NCBI GenBank assembly: GCA_000799755.1
Contig: JUHI01000004.1
Span: 248,001-312,000, forward strand
Origin: Martinezella tropici
Lineage (GTDB): Bacteria; Pseudomonadota; Alphaproteobacteria; Rhizobiales; Rhizobiaceae
Length of the DNA stretch: 64,000 nucleotides
Direction of reading: 5' to 3'
In this document: piece after piece, positions 36,732-46,284 of the stretch
How the letters are laid out: every line of letters begins with the position of its first letter
How positions within the stretch are numbered: position 1 is the first letter of the stretch
The notes under the pieces: generated by a model
What the model saw: only the letters and a program-made list of their open reading frames with translations
Told to the model about the DNA's origin: nothing
Database searches by the model: none
Made by a program: the position numbers and the translations under genes

Positions 36732-39473
36732 TTACGGCCCGAGATTCAGCAGTCGCTCCAGATAGCGCCGCTCCTCGCTCAGCGATGGGTTGTTGCTCAG
36801 CCTTTCGCGAATGGCATCGAGAATTTGGCGCGCGCGCTCTGCTTGAATGACGTCCGGCACCATGTTGTCATCAGAATTGTCCATGGGGCCGCCATCATTG
36901 CGTGACCTGCCGAGCGGATCGCGGCCGTTCTGACCGCCCTGGCCCATCTGTCCGGGCATCTGACCCTGACCCTGGCCTTGCCCCTGCTGCATCTGCGCCA
37001 TGAGCTGGTTCATCATCTCGCGCGTGCCCTTGCGCAGGGCATCGAGAGCGCGTCCCTGGCCTTGCACGGCGCCTTCGCCATTGCCCTCGGCAAGCTGGCC
37101 TGAGGCGCCCTTCATTTCCTGCTGCGCCTTGCCGTAGTTCTGGTTCGGCTTCATGCCCAGCGAGCCCAGGTTTTTTTGAAGTTCGCCGAGCTGCTTGCCG
37201 AGATCCTCCTGCTGCTGCCGCAACTGCTTCAGCGCATCGCGCAGTTGATCCGCCGTCATGTTGTCGGTTGGGTCGCCATCCTTTTGGCTCTGCTTATTCT
37301 GGCCCTGCTGCTGATCCTGCTGGCCCTGGTTGCGCTGACCCATATCCGGACGCGCTGGGTCGTTGAGGCCAGGCAGCGGCTGGTCCATCAGGCCGTCGCC
37401 ATCCTCGTTGGAATCGCCGCGCTGCATACGGTCGCGCATGGCCTGATCGAGCTTGAAGGTCTGATCCATCAGCTTCTGCTGGTCGCGCATGATGCGGCCG
37501 AGCTTGTCCATCTGCTCGCGCATCTTGTCATTTGCCGCCTGGTTCTGCTGTTGTCCGGGCTGCGGCTTGCCGGCCTGCAGGCTATTCATCAGCTGCTGCA
37601 GCTGGGAGAGCATCTGTTGGGCGGCCTCGCGATTGCCGGAGCGGGCGAGATTTTCGATCTGGTCCATCATGCGCTGCAGGTCCTGCTGGCGCAGGATATT
37701 GGCGGCGCGCTGGTTCGGCTGGGCGGGCATGTTACGCATGCGCTCGGCCAGCTCCTTCATATAGGCGTCCATCGCCTTGCGCAGCTCGTCCGTGAGCTTC
37801 TTGATCTCCGCGTCGGAAGCATTGCGCTGCAGGGCGTCGGAGAGCTTCTGTTGCGCATCGCGCAGCGCCTTTTCCGCATCGGTGAGCTGCGCGTCTTCCA
37901 TGCCAAGCGCGATCTGCCAGAGATAATCGGCGGTATCCTTCAGCGAGGCTTCGCTGCTCGCGAGCTTCATCCGCGACAGAGCCGACTTGATCGCGAGAAA
38001 ATTGCCGAGATCGGGAATGGTCTCTTCGGGGCGGATGGTCAGCGACTTGTTGAGCTCTATCGCCTCCGGCATCTTGCGGGTGTCGAGTGCGAAAACCTGG
38101 CGTTCCTCGGCCACGGCAGCGGCAAGCGGCTGGCTGAAATTGCGGGATGGCAGCACCATCTCATAAGGGGCGCTGCGACCGGTTTGGCCGGCACCGTCCT
38201 TGGCAACGAGCGTGATCCGGACCCGTTTGCCGGCAAGCGGGTCCTGGGTCAGATCATGGCTTGCCAGACCCTTGCCGTTGCGGCGGTCGCGACGCGGGAC
38301 TTCCAGCTTGTATTCCGGCAGCCCATAGAGCGGGGTCGCTGTGGGATCGGAGTCGACCGGCACGATTTCGGCACGGGCCTCCTCGACGCCATAGTCATCC
38401 TTGACCTTGAAGCCGAGTTCCAGCGCGCCGCTTGCCGTCGCATGCGGAATGCCGTCGAAGCTGATCTCCGGCGGCTTGTCGATGACGACGTTGAAGGACC
38501 AGGACTTGCCGTTGACGGTCAGCTCACCTCCCTTCTCGAGCTTGAGGATGTGGGTGTGGGCAACCATCGCGTCCGCTGCTGGGACATTGCCGCCGCTTGC
38601 CGCGGCAGGTATGGCGGCTGGCGTTGCCGGCTTTGCGCCGGCGGGGCTTTGTTTGTCGGCATCGGCCGTTTGCTCGGGGATTTCGATACCCTTCTCGGCG
38701 CCGGTCGCCTGAAACAGCACCTTCTCGTCGCTGGCAGTTCCCGAAACCCGCACGGTAAGCTCGGAGAATTGTGGCACGTTCAGGCTGTTGCCGGCATTGT
38801 CGACATTGCCGGTCAGATAGATCGGCGCTTCGCCGGTGTAATAGGGTGGGGTAACCCAGGCGTCGATGCGCACATCGGGATTGGTTGACGTCGAGGTGGA
38901 CGCTGTGAAGGCATCGCCCAGCGAGCCGCCGCTGTTGGACATGGAGAAGCTGAAGGCTGTCACCATCAGCAACACGGGGATCGCGCGCAGTGCGAACTGG
39001 TCGTAGCGGGTGATATCCGGTCTCGGCAGGCCGGCATCCAGAGCGGCGATGCGTTCTGCCATGCGGGTTTGATGTTCGCGCCAGAGTGCGCGTGCAAAGG
39101 GTGTATCGAGCGCCGGCTCGTCCTCCTGCACGGCGACGGGCTGGTGCGCGAGGCCATTGCGCTCTTCCAGCAGCCGGTCGGCCTCGGCGGTGCCCGGCCA
39201 ATACAGGCGACGCAGCGGATAGAGAGAAGCGACGAAGCCGACCGCGAAGACGGCAAGCATCAGAAAGCGCAGCATATCCGGGGCAATGCGGAAAATGCCG
39301 AACCAGGCGGCAGACAGGAACAGGGCCAGAATGGAGGCCGGCAGCAGTAGCTGCGGCAGAAGCTGTTCGGAAACCAGCACAAGCCGGGCAAAGAGACGCT
39401 TGACCGCAACCATGCGCGCCAGCGCCGGACGGGTGGCGAAAGCGCCCTTCTTGGGGTTGCTGGGGCTGGTCAT
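36732..39473 (-). CDS. TIGR02302 / DUF4175 large membrane protein
   Basis: A 913-residue protein. Three N-terminal hydrophobic segments (about 30-60, 65-85, 165-185) precede an extracytoplasmic part with Ig-like sequence (PPYYTGEAPIYLTG, VKDDYGVEEARAEIVP). A long helical coiled-coil region (~490-680) follows, and a Gln/Asn/Gly-rich tail (~660-860) has runs such as QQGQGQGQGQMPGQ. This matches the alphaproteobacterial TIGR02302 family, which is conserved but functionally unassigned. The frame opposite is a GC artefact. Confidence 0.9.
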   Translation of the reverse strand: MTSPSNPKKGAFATRPALARMVAVKRLFARLVLVSEQLLPQLLLPASILALFLSAAWFGIFRIAPDMLRFLMLAVFAVGFVASLYPLRRLYWPGTAEADRLLEERNGLAHQPVAVQEDEPALDTPFARALWREHQTRMAERIAALDAGLPRPDITRYDQFALRAIPVLLMVTAFSFSMSNSGGSLGDAFTASTSTSTNPDVRIDAWVTPPYYTGEAPIYLTGNVDNAGNSLNVPQFSELTVRVSGTASDEKVLFQATGAEKGIEIPEQTADADKQSPAGAKPATPAAIPAAASGGNVPAADAMVAHTHILKLEKGGELTVNGKSWSFNVVIDKPPEISFDGIPHATASGALELGFKVKDDYGVEEARAEIVPVDSDPTATPLYGLPEYKLEVPRRDRRNGKGLASHDLTQDPLAGKRVRITLVAKDGAGQTGRSAPYEMVLPSRNFSQPLAAAVAEERQVFALDTRKMPEAIELNKSLTIRPEETIPDLGNFLAIKSALSRMKLASSEASLKDTADYLWQIALGMEDAQLTDAEKALRDAQQKLSDALQRNASDAEIKKLTDELRKAMDAYMKELAERMRNMPAQPNQRAANILRQQDLQRMMDQIENLARSGNREAAQQMLSQLQQLMNSLQAGKPQPGQQQNQAANDKMREQMDKLGRIMRDQQKLMDQTFKLDQAMRDRMQRGDSNEDGDGLMDQPLPGLNDPARPDMGQRNQGQQDQQQGQNKQSQKDGDPTDNMTADQLRDALKQLRQQQEDLGKQLGELQKNLGSLGMKPNQNYGKAQQEMKGASGQLAEGNGEGAVQGQGRALDALRKGTREMMNQLMAQMQQGQGQGQGQMPGQMGQGGQNGRDPLGRSRNDGGPMDNSDDNMVPDVIQAERARQILDAIRERLSNNPSLSEERRYLERLLNLGP

Positions 39474-39718
39474 CGGTCCGGTCTTCTCCCGATCTGACGT
39501 TGATGGCTAATAGCCCGTTGGGGATGGCGCGGCGTCCCACACGCTTGCGCACGCGGCGCCCGGCGAGACGCCATTCCCTCAAAGATAACATTCTTTGTGG
39601 CGAAGACGAGGGCAACGACCCTGAAAGGCTGTTTTTTCATCAGACTTCGCCGAAACGTGATCGGCCGGGCTGGGCGCAGATTCCTCCCGTCCCGTCCGAA
39701 TTCATGAAGGCAAGCAGA
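39474..39718. other. 245-bp gap between lysA and the TIGR02302 gene
   Basis: No convincing gene or riboswitch is seen. The region is GC-rich with short inverted repeats (GGCGCGGCG / CGCGGCGCC area) but no clear terminator. It may carry a promoter for the TIGR02302 gene. Confidence 0.3.
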
Positions 39719-40990
39719 TCACGCCTCAAGCCAGGCCGGGATCGAATCCAGGCCGATGAGATCCTCATAGCTCCCGCGCGGACGGATGACATGGAACTCA
39801 TTGCCCTTGACCAGCACTTCCGGAACGAGGAGCCGACTGTTGTAGGTACCGGCCTGCACGGCGCCATAGGCGCCGGCCGAACCAACGGCGAGGAGATCGC
39901 CGGGCTTTGGCAGTGCCATCTCGCGGTCGAGCGCCAGATAATCGCCGGTTTCGCAGACGGGGCCGACGACATCGGCCTTGATGCGGGTGGTACTGGCGGC
40001 ACTCGTCACGACCGGGCGGATCTCGTGATAGGCTTCGTAGAGCGTCGGGCGGATGAGGTCGTTCATGGCGCCATCGACGATGATGAAGCTCTTGCTACCG
40101 GCATCTTTCACATAGATGACTTCGGTCACCAGAATGCCGGCATTGCCGACGATCAGGCGCCCGGGCTCCGTGACGATCCTGCAATTGAGCCCGCGCAGCT
40201 GGTTCTTGACGATCTCAGCATAGGCATCGGGGAGCGGCGGCGGATTGTTGTCGTCGCGATAGGGGATGCCGAGGCCGCCGCCGATATCGACGTGATGGAT
40301 ATCATGGCCGTCGCCACGCAGCGTTTCCACGAGGTCGCGCAGCAGCTTGAAGGCATCATCGAACGGCTGCAGCTCGGTGATCTGGCTGCCGATATGCATG
40401 TCGATGCCGGTGACCTCGATACCGGGCAGGCTGGCGGCACGGTCATAGACGGCGCGGGCGCGCTGCCAGGAAATGCCGAACTTGTTTTCCTTCTTGCCCG
40501 TCGAGATTTTCGCATGCGTGCGGGCATCGACATCCGGATTGATGCGGAAGGAGACGGGCGCCACCTTGCCGGCGCGGACGGCGCGCTGGTTCAGCACTTC
40601 CAGTTCCGGTTCGGACTCGACGTTGAAGCAATAGATGCCGGCTTCGAGCGCCACATCCATTTCCTGCGCGGTCTTGCCGACGCCGGAGAACATGATGCGG
40701 CTTGCCGGAATACCTGCCGCCAGCGCGCGGCGCAACTCGCCGACCGAGACGACGTCGACGCCGGCGCCGAGACGGCCGAGCGTCTTTAGCACCGCCTGGT
40801 TGGAATTGGCCTTCATGGCGTAACAGACCATGGCATCGACGTCGCCGAAGGCCTCCGCGAAGACGCGATAGTGGCGCTCCAGCGTTGCCGTTGAATAGAC
40901 ATAGAAGGGCGTGCCGACCGCCTTGGCGATCTCTGGAACCGGAACATCCTCAGCGTGGAGGATGCCGGCGCGATACTCAAAATGGTTCAC
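39719..40990 (-). CDS. lysA: Diaminopimelate decarboxylase
   Basis: A 423-residue PLP enzyme of the alanine-racemase-fold decarboxylases, making lysine from meso-diaminopimelate. The PLP lysine is in CYAMKANSN (about 54-62). HIGSQITEL, the glycine loop HVDIGGGLGIPY, EPGRLIVGNAG and CETGDYLALDR are all in place. The start is GTG (40990). It follows lptM by 13 bp, and the lptM-lysA pairing is widespread in proteobacteria. Confidence 0.96.
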   Translation of the reverse strand: MNHFEYRAGILHAEDVPVPEIAKAVGTPFYVYSTATLERHYRVFAEAFGDVDAMVCYAMKANSNQAVLKTLGRLGAGVDVVSVGELRRALAAGIPASRIMFSGVGKTAQEMDVALEAGIYCFNVESEPELEVLNQRAVRAGKVAPVSFRINPDVDARTHAKISTGKKENKFGISWQRARAVYDRAASLPGIEVTGIDMHIGSQITELQPFDDAFKLLRDLVETLRGDGHDIHHVDIGGGLGIPYRDDNNPPPLPDAYAEIVKNQLRGLNCRIVTEPGRLIVGNAGILVTEVIYVKDAGSKSFIIVDGAMNDLIRPTLYEAYHEIRPVVTSAASTTRIKADVVGPVCETGDYLALDREMALPKPGDLLAVGSAGAYGAVQAGTYNSRLLVPEVLVKGNEFHVIRPRGSYEDLIGLDSIPAWLEA

Positions 40991-41003
40991 GGTCGCTGCC
41001 TAA

Positions 41004-41198
41004 TCAGAGAAGCGGGTCGAGGAAGAATTTCTTGTCCTCCGTACCCGGCTCCTTCGTCGGCTTGGAGACGTCACCGCCCTTGGTCGCATGAGCACTCGGA
41101 GGATCGAGAGGGCCTTTGCGGCCACATCCGACGACGGCAAGGCCGACGACCGAAAGCACGACGGTCAGGCGGATGATGTGCGGCATGTTGATCTGCAT
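41004..41198 (-). CDS. lptM: LptM-like small lipoprotein
   Basis: A 64-residue lipoprotein. The signal ends in lipobox VVGC (Cys25), followed at once by GRKGPLDPP, the hallmark of the LptM/YifL family, which in E. coli assists oxidative maturation of the LPS translocon LptD. AGAGGA lies 5 bases before the ATG. It is placed between argH and lysA, as in other proteobacteria. The function in this organism is inferred from the family. Confidence 0.85.
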   Translation of the reverse strand: MQINMPHIIRLTVVLSVVGLAVVGCGRKGPLDPPSAHATKGGDVSKPTKEPGTEDKKFFLDPLL

Positions 41199-41217
41199 CG
41201 AAATCCTCTTGGGCGGC

Positions 41218-41325
41218 TAGAGCATGATGCCGAAAAGTTTGAATGGCTTTCGGATAACATCATGCTCTATTTCTTTGGTTTTAGAGCCGGATGATTTCCA
41301 GTCGTTTCGACCGAAAATCGTCCGG
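41218..41325. repeat. RIME-like intergenic element, copy B
   Basis: About 108 bp. Palindrome 1 is TAGAGCATGATGCCGAAAAG ... CTTTCGGATAACATCATGCTCTA, and palindrome 2 holds GCCGGATGATTT ... AAAATCGTCCGGC. Related to the copies at 34943 and 49900. It separates argH from lptM. Confidence 0.8.
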
Positions 41326-41373
41326 CACAAGCGCGAAAGTCACTCTTCTTAGCGAAGTTTCCCGCGCTTGTGC
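41325..41373 (-). terminator. Long-stem hairpin after argH
   Basis: GCACAAGCGCG (41325-41335) pairs perfectly with CGCGCTTGTGC (41363-41373), an 11-bp stem around 27 bases. It starts 37 bases past the argH stop. No T-run follows, so it could be a terminator, an RNA-processing site or the outer end of the repeat mosaic. Confidence 0.5.
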
Positions 41374-41409
41374 ACCCCGATTGTTTGAGTCCCGTTTTCG
41401 TCAGTCTTT

Positions 41410-42810
41410 TCAGTTGCGAGCGCGCCAGAAAGCGATCTGCTTGCGCACTTCCGAAGGGGCCGTGCCGCCGAAGCTCTTGCGGCTGGCAACCGAGGCTTCG
41501 ACCGTCAGAACATCGAAAATCTTGTCGGTGATGTCGGGATGGATCGCCTGCAGGTCTGCGAGCGACAGTTCCGCCAGTTCGCAGGATTTGCTTTCTGCGA
41601 GCGCCACGGCGCGTCCCGTCACGTGATGGGCATCGCGGAAGGGCAGGCCCGCCTCGCGCACCAGCCAATCGGCAAGATCTGTGGCGGTGGAATAGCCGGA
41701 GCCGGCGGCGGCCTTCATGCGGGCGGTATTGATCGTCAGGTCGCGTACCATGCCGGTCATTGCGGCGATGGCGAGTTCAAGGCTTTCTGCGGCGTCGAAG
41801 ACCTGTTCCTTGTCTTCCTGCATGTCCTTGGAATAGGCGAGCGGCAGGCCCTTCATGATGGTCAGAAGGGCGATCAGCGAGCCGTTGATGCGGCCGGTCT
41901 TGGCGCGCACCAGCTCGGCAGCGTCGGGGTTCTTCTTCTGCGGCATAATGGAGGAGCCGGTGGAGAAGGCGTCGGAGAGGCGCACGAAGCCGAATTGCGG
42001 CGTCGACCAGATGACGATCTCTTCGGCGAGCCGCGACAGGTGCATGCCTGATATGGCGGCGATCGACAGGAATTCCAGCGCGAAATCGCGGTCGGAGACG
42101 GTGTCGATCGAATTGCGGGTCGGCTCGCGGAAGCCGAGTGCCTTCGCGGTCATATGGCGATCGATCGGGAAGCCGGTGCCGGCGAGAGCCGCTGCGCCGA
42201 TCGGCGATTCGTCCATATGCTCGATGGCGTGGCGCACGCGCGAGCGATCGCGGCCGAACATTTCGACATAGGCCATGCAATGATGGCCGAAGGTGACCGG
42301 CTGCGCAGTCTGCAGATGCGTGAAGCCCGGCATGACGGTTTCCGCATGCTCTTCCGCGCGCTCAAGGAAGGCCGCGATGAGATCGGTCAGCGCCTGCTCG
42401 CACTTCTGCAGCTCTTCCTTGACCCACAGGCGGAAATCGAGCGCCACCTGGTCGTTGCGCGAGCGGGCGGTATGCAGGCGGCCGGCGGCGGGGCCGATGA
42501 GCGTTGCAAGCCGCGCCTCGATGTTCATATGGATGTCTTCGAGACGGCGCGAGAATTCGAAATTGCCGCTCTCGATCTCTGACAGGATCGTGTTCAGGCC
42601 GTGAACGATCTTGTCTTTATCCTCGGTTGAAATGATGCCTTGATGCGCCAGCATGCTTGCATGCGCGATTGAGCCGCGGATATCCTGAGCAAACAGCTTC
42701 TTGTCGAAACCGATCGAGGCATTTATCTCCTCCATGATCGCCGCGGGGCCGGAAGCGAAACGCCCGCCCCACATCTGGTTGGAGGATTTGGTGTCCGTGC
42801 CGTCAGTCAT
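41410..42810 (-). CDS. argH: Argininosuccinate lyase
   Basis: A 466-residue fumarase/aspartase-superfamily lyase that releases arginine and fumarate. [10 protein letters not shown] is at the N-terminus, [15 protein letters not shown] (about 112-126) and the superfamily signature [12 protein letters not shown] (about 281-292) are exact. The start at 42810 fits the family; an in-frame codon 11 residues upstream would overlap the divergent tlpA gene. Confidence 0.97.
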   Translation of the reverse strand: MTDGTDTKSSNQMWGGRFASGPAAIMEEINASIGFDKKLFAQDIRGSIAHASMLAHQGIISTEDKDKIVHGLNTILSEIESGNFEFSRRLEDIHMNIEARLATLIGPAAGRLHTARSRNDQVALDFRLWVKEELQKCEQALTDLIAAFLERAEEHAETVMPGFTHLQTAQPVTFGHHCMAYVEMFGRDRSRVRHAIEHMDESPIGAAALAGTGFPIDRHMTAKALGFREPTRNSIDTVSDRDFALEFLSIAAISGMHLSRLAEEIVIWSTPQFGFVRLSDAFSTGSSIMPQKKNPDAAELVRAKTGRINGSLIALLTIMKGLPLAYSKDMQEDKEQVFDAAESLELAIAAMTGMVRDLTINTARMKAAAGSGYSTATDLADWLVREAGLPFRDAHHVTGRAVALAESKSCELAELSLADLQAIHPDITDKIFDVLTVEASVASRKSFGGTAPSEVRKQIAFWRARN

Positions 42811-42833
42811 GAGATGCCCACCTGGAGAATGTA

Positions 42834-43499
42834 ATGACAGCAAAGAAGCCGTTCGGTCTGCCGTCCATGAAACTTGTTATGCTCGCCGCCGTAGCTGGGG
42901 TTATTGCCGGCGCGGCAGCGGTATACGTGAAGGAGGCGGGGTATGGCAATGGCGTTGGTGAAACCGCCGCAGCCGATCAATGCGGATCGGCCAGGGATCG
43001 TGCTGCTGCCTTAAAGCCCTTCACCAAGGGTCAGGTCGCTGCCATGAGCGTGCCGCCGGCGCCGATTTCACTCAAGGATGTTTCCTTCAAGGGTGCCGAG
43101 GGGCAGCCGCTGTCGATCAGCAGTTTCGCCGGCAAGACCGTGCTCTTGAATGTCTGGGCAACGTGGTGCGTACCATGCCGCGAGGAAATGCCAGCGCTGA
43201 ATGCGCTTGAAAAGAGCGTCGGCAACGACAAGTTCGAGGTGGTTGCCGTCAACATCGATACCGGCGACGATGAAAAGACAAAGGCCTTCCGCGCGGAATA
43301 TGCCATCGACAAGCTCGGCTACTATCGCGACAACACCATGGGCGTGTTCAACGTGCTGAAAAAGCAGGGCCTCGCCTTCGGCCTGCCGGTGACGCTGCTC
43401 ATCGACAACAAGGGCTGCCTGCTGTCGGCCATGAACGGTCCGGCCGTCTGGGACAGCGAGGATGCCAAGAACCTGGTGAAGGCGGCTGCCGGGATTTGA
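42834..43499 (+). CDS. tlpA: TlpA-like membrane-anchored thioredoxin
   Basis: A 221-residue thiol:disulfide oxidoreductase anchored by an N-terminal span (about 13-32) with a periplasmic thioredoxin fold. The active site is W-C-V-P-C (in [14 protein letters not shown]), and the cis-proline region is [10 protein letters not shown]. TlpA-type proteins keep cytochrome oxidase assembly factors reduced. A further Cys pair (CGSARD, NKGC) flanks the fold as in TlpA. GGAG precedes the ATG. It is divergent from argH with only 23 bp between starts. Confidence 0.92.
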   Translation: MTAKKPFGLPSMKLVMLAAVAGVIAGAAAVYVKEAGYGNGVGETAAADQCGSARDRAAALKPFTKGQVAAMSVPPAPISLKDVSFKGAEGQPLSISSFAGKTVLLNVWATWCVPCREEMPALNALEKSVGNDKFEVVAVNIDTGDDEKTKAFRAEYAIDKLGYYRDNTMGVFNVLKKQGLAFGLPVTLLIDNKGCLLSAMNGPAVWDSEDAKNLVKAAAGI

Positions 43500-43553
43500 T
43501 GCGCCAAACCAACGGCACCAGATCCGTGTCGGGCGATGCCTGGCATCGTCCGA

Positions 43554-44153
43554 TCACCCATCGATCTCGATGATAATTTCCGTGCACTTTTCGCCGTTGG
43601 TCGGATGGTAATCGACGGAGCAGGCCGTCACGACAAGAAGTATGTCGGCTTCGGCGCGCAGCAGAACGTTGCCACCGGGCGGATTCCTGGAGGCAAGCAC
43701 CTCAAGCCGGCCATCGGGTTGCGGCGGCGAGTTCTGGAACAGGTTCACCGGGTTGGGCACGAAAGGCACGGTCATCCCCGCTTCGCGCAAAGCGCCGAGG
43801 AAATTGTCGTAGCAATTGGGATGGTCGTGCAGCCCGGCGCGTGCGTAAAGAGCGGTGTCGCAGGGCGGGAACAGCATGTCGTGAGGACCCGGCGAATTGT
43901 CCTCCACCAATGTCAGAAGCGGGTGCCCTTTCTCACTGTAGAAGCATTCTCCCGCCCGCGGGAAGAGGCGTTCGGTGATGTCGCGGGTCTGCGACGCGCT
44001 GAGCCAATCCAGGCCGTCGCCATTCGACGTGAAAGCCCACATGTCGGCAACCTGCTGACCTTCCGGATCGATCACCCGTGCAAGCTCGCCTTTTTTCAGC
44101 CGGAACGAGTGCCCTGACTGCGGTGGAATAACCGATCGTTTCTGTTCCTGCAT
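43554..44153 (-). CDS. DUF1989 (urea carboxylase-associated) family protein
   Basis: A 199-residue DUF1989 protein. Conserved features are the DPEGQQVADMWAF strand, the glycine/cysteine segment MLFPPCDTAL, and HDHPNCYDNFLGAL. Characterised relatives are subunits of carboxyguanidine deiminase, but those act as heterodimers encoded by two genes; here there is one copy and no urea carboxylase neighbour, so activity is open. AGGAG lies 6 bases before the ATG at 44153. It is divergent from the TPR/ATP-grasp gene; no guanidine riboswitch was recognised upstream. Confidence 0.85.
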   Translation of the reverse strand: MQEQKRSVIPPQSGHSFRLKKGELARVIDPEGQQVADMWAFTSNGDGLDWLSASQTRDITERLFPRAGECFYSEKGHPLLTLVEDNSPGPHDMLFPPCDTALYARAGLHDHPNCYDNFLGALREAGMTVPFVPNPVNLFQNSPPQPDGRLEVLASRNPPGGNVLLRAEADILLVVTACSVDYHPTNGEKCTEIIIEIDG

Positions 44154-44381
44154 TTGGATCTCCTGACCGTGCGGGACGGCGATAGCATACCTGTCGTAGA
44201 GGCCGCTCCTCGGTTTGAGCGGCTTCGCGGGTCCAACGCCCACCTTCGTTGTTCAAAGGCTGCCCGTGCTCCTGCTTCATCATTAGATACAGTATCCGGA
44301 ACCGAGCGCGAAGGTCATCCTCGGGTAAGCCTCAGCTGAGAGGCTGGAATCACCCCCAGGTCCTTTTTGAAATCGATCCAG

Positions 44382-46238
44382 ATGAATCAGTCTCCCGCGC
44401 ATGCTTCACCCGATGCATCGGTGGTTCCTTCTATCTTGGCGCAGGCCGAGACCTTGATGGATGCCGGTCGTTATGACGACGCCATCAAAACATTGCTATT
44501 GGCCCGCGAGCTTGTTAGCCGCGAACCAACGATATGCAACACGCTCGGATCTTTGCTGCTGCATGTCGGCAAGCCGCAGGATGCTATTGTGTGGTTCGAG
44601 ACCGCGCTTGCTCTCGAGCCGGATTGTATTCAAGCCGTGTCCGGTCTCGGTATGGCATATCAAGGCAGCGGCGACTTTGGCAGGGCGTTGCGGTGCGGCG
44701 AAAGAGCGATTGCAGCACAGCCTGATGATGCGGTGTCCTGGTATCGTCAAGGTTTCGTGCTCCTAGAGTTGGGGCGGTCGATCGAAGCGCTTGCAAGTCT
44801 CGATCGGGCAATTTCTCTCAAGAGCGACTATAAGCTGGCCTTCGGCAAGCGTGCGGAGGTCATCGAGTCGCTGGGCAAAGTGCCGGAGGCCATGCAGGCG
44901 GCGTTGCGCAGCTGCCATATGTCGCCCGAGGACGTGACATCGTGGTCGCGGCTTGGGGACCTTCTTCAGAAGTACCGCGATTTCGACAAGGCAATCGCAG
45001 CCTATGACAAGGGGCTGTCGCGTTGTCCCGAGGATTTTAGCTGTTTCTTCAACAAGGCGCTGGCGCTCGACGCGCTGGGACGTTTCGGCGATGCGTTGGT
45101 CACGGCTCAACGAGCGCTGCGTGTCGAACCGGACAATCGCGAAGCGCTCATTCTTTGCGGAAAGCTCGAACTCAAGCTGGAACATCCGGCAGTTGCACAT
45201 GCGTGCTTTCAAACCGTCGCCGAGATGGGGGTGGTCCGCAATCACCCGGCGGCGACGAAGCCTGCAAAATTCCGGGCACTTCTGCTCTTCTCACCCGAAG
45301 CCGGCAACACGCCCTATGAGGATCTGATCAGAGACAGTTGCTTCGATGCCGACGTGCTCTTTGCCTTGCGCCACTATCGCAACGACCCGCAGGACTGCAG
45401 CGATCAGGTTGATGTCGTCGTCAATCTCGTTTCGGAGACCGATTTCGGGCTCGATGTCATGGCTTCCGCCATCGATCTCGCCGATTCCCTGCACAGGCCG
45501 GTCGTCAATCATCCCCGGCTAATGCTGGCGACGGATCGCGAGTCCATTTCCCGGCGTTTGAGCGGGGTTGAGGATGCTGTCATGCCGGCGACGACCAGGA
45601 TCGAAGCCAAGGATCTGCGGCGGCGGGTGCGCGACGGGGATATGAATGCTTTTCCGTTGATCGTGCGCCATGCGGGCAAGCATGGCGGCGACATGATGGA
45701 ACTGGCCGGGGACGCCGATACATTGTCGCGCTTTGCCGAAGAGGCCGGCGAGCGGACCCTCTATCTGACTGACTTCGTCAACTACAGTTCACCCGATGGC
45801 TTCTTTCGCAAATATCGCTTCATTTTCGTCGGGGACCAGATACTTCCCTATCATCTGGCGATAGGCGATGGCTGGAAGGTGCATCACGCCTCGACGCGCA
45901 TGGCCGGCATCGAATGGATGCGCAGGGAAGAAGAGGCCTTTCTCAATGAGCCCGAACGTGTTTTCGGGGCGAAAGGCATGGCTGTCCTCGATGCCATACG
46001 CCGCCAGATCGGTCTCGATTATTTCGGAATCGATTGCTCACTCGATTCCGAGGGCAGGGTGGTGATCTTCGAGGTCAACGCGTCGATGCTGGTCCACCTT
46101 CACAATGCCGGCTTTGAATATAAGAACCCGCATGTGATCCGAATCAAGCAGGCCTTCGAGCGCCTTCTGGAGCGGCGGGCGAAGGAGTATCGTTCTTCGG
46201 TTTCGGCAGCAGACACGTTCTGGGCGAAGAGCGCCTGA
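44382..46238 (+). CDS. TPR protein fused to an ATP-grasp-like domain
   Basis: A 618-residue two-part protein. Residues ~15-280 are seven or so tetratricopeptide repeats (for example SLLLHVGKPQDAIVWFETAL, FVLLELGRSIEALASLDRAI). Residues ~290-600 look like an ATP-grasp ligase: NHPRLMLATDRESISRRL, then PLIVRHAGKHGGDM near 424-437 (expected nucleotide lysine), LTDFVNYSSPDGFFRKYRFIFV, and FGIDCSLDSEGRVVIFEVNASM near 548-570, where Asp, Glu and Asn fit the metal-binding triad. The pattern recalls RimK-like peptide ligases. Substrate unknown; the TPR half suggests a protein or peptide target. The ATG at 44382 lacks a clear Shine-Dalgarno; a TTG lies 5 codons upstream. Confidence 0.75.
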   Translation: MNQSPAHASPDASVVPSILAQAETLMDAGRYDDAIKTLLLARELVSREPTICNTLGSLLLHVGKPQDAIVWFETALALEPDCIQAVSGLGMAYQGSGDFGRALRCGERAIAAQPDDAVSWYRQGFVLLELGRSIEALASLDRAISLKSDYKLAFGKRAEVIESLGKVPEAMQAALRSCHMSPEDVTSWSRLGDLLQKYRDFDKAIAAYDKGLSRCPEDFSCFFNKALALDALGRFGDALVTAQRALRVEPDNREALILCGKLELKLEHPAVAHACFQTVAEMGVVRNHPAATKPAKFRALLLFSPEAGNTPYEDLIRDSCFDADVLFALRHYRNDPQDCSDQVDVVVNLVSETDFGLDVMASAIDLADSLHRPVVNHPRLMLATDRESISRRLSGVEDAVMPATTRIEAKDLRRRVRDGDMNAFPLIVRHAGKHGGDMMELAGDADTLSRFAEEAGERTLYLTDFVNYSSPDGFFRKYRFIFVGDQILPYHLAIGDGWKVHHASTRMAGIEWMRREEEAFLNEPERVFGAKGMAVLDAIRRQIGLDYFGIDCSLDSEGRVVIFEVNASMLVHLHNAGFEYKNPHVIRIKQAFERLLERRAKEYRSSVSAADTFWAKSA

Positions 46239-46284
46239 TCGCGGGTGGCGAGAACCTCAATTGCGGCGGTGGAGCGCTTGACGA

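Noticed and set aside
37176..38888. A 570-codon open frame on the plus strand opposite the TIGR02302 gene
   Set aside because: It is the antisense of a Gln/Pro-biased GC-rich gene. Its leucine/histidine-rich composition and lack of motifs mark it as a shadow.
44244..44381. A CTGAGAGGCTGG ... ACCCCCAGG stretch looked briefly like a TPP riboswitch, and a guanidine riboswitch was considered for the DUF1989 gene
   Set aside because: The second conserved TPP arm and helix pairing are missing, the gene context does not fit thiamine, and no ykkC-type ACGG motifs are present.
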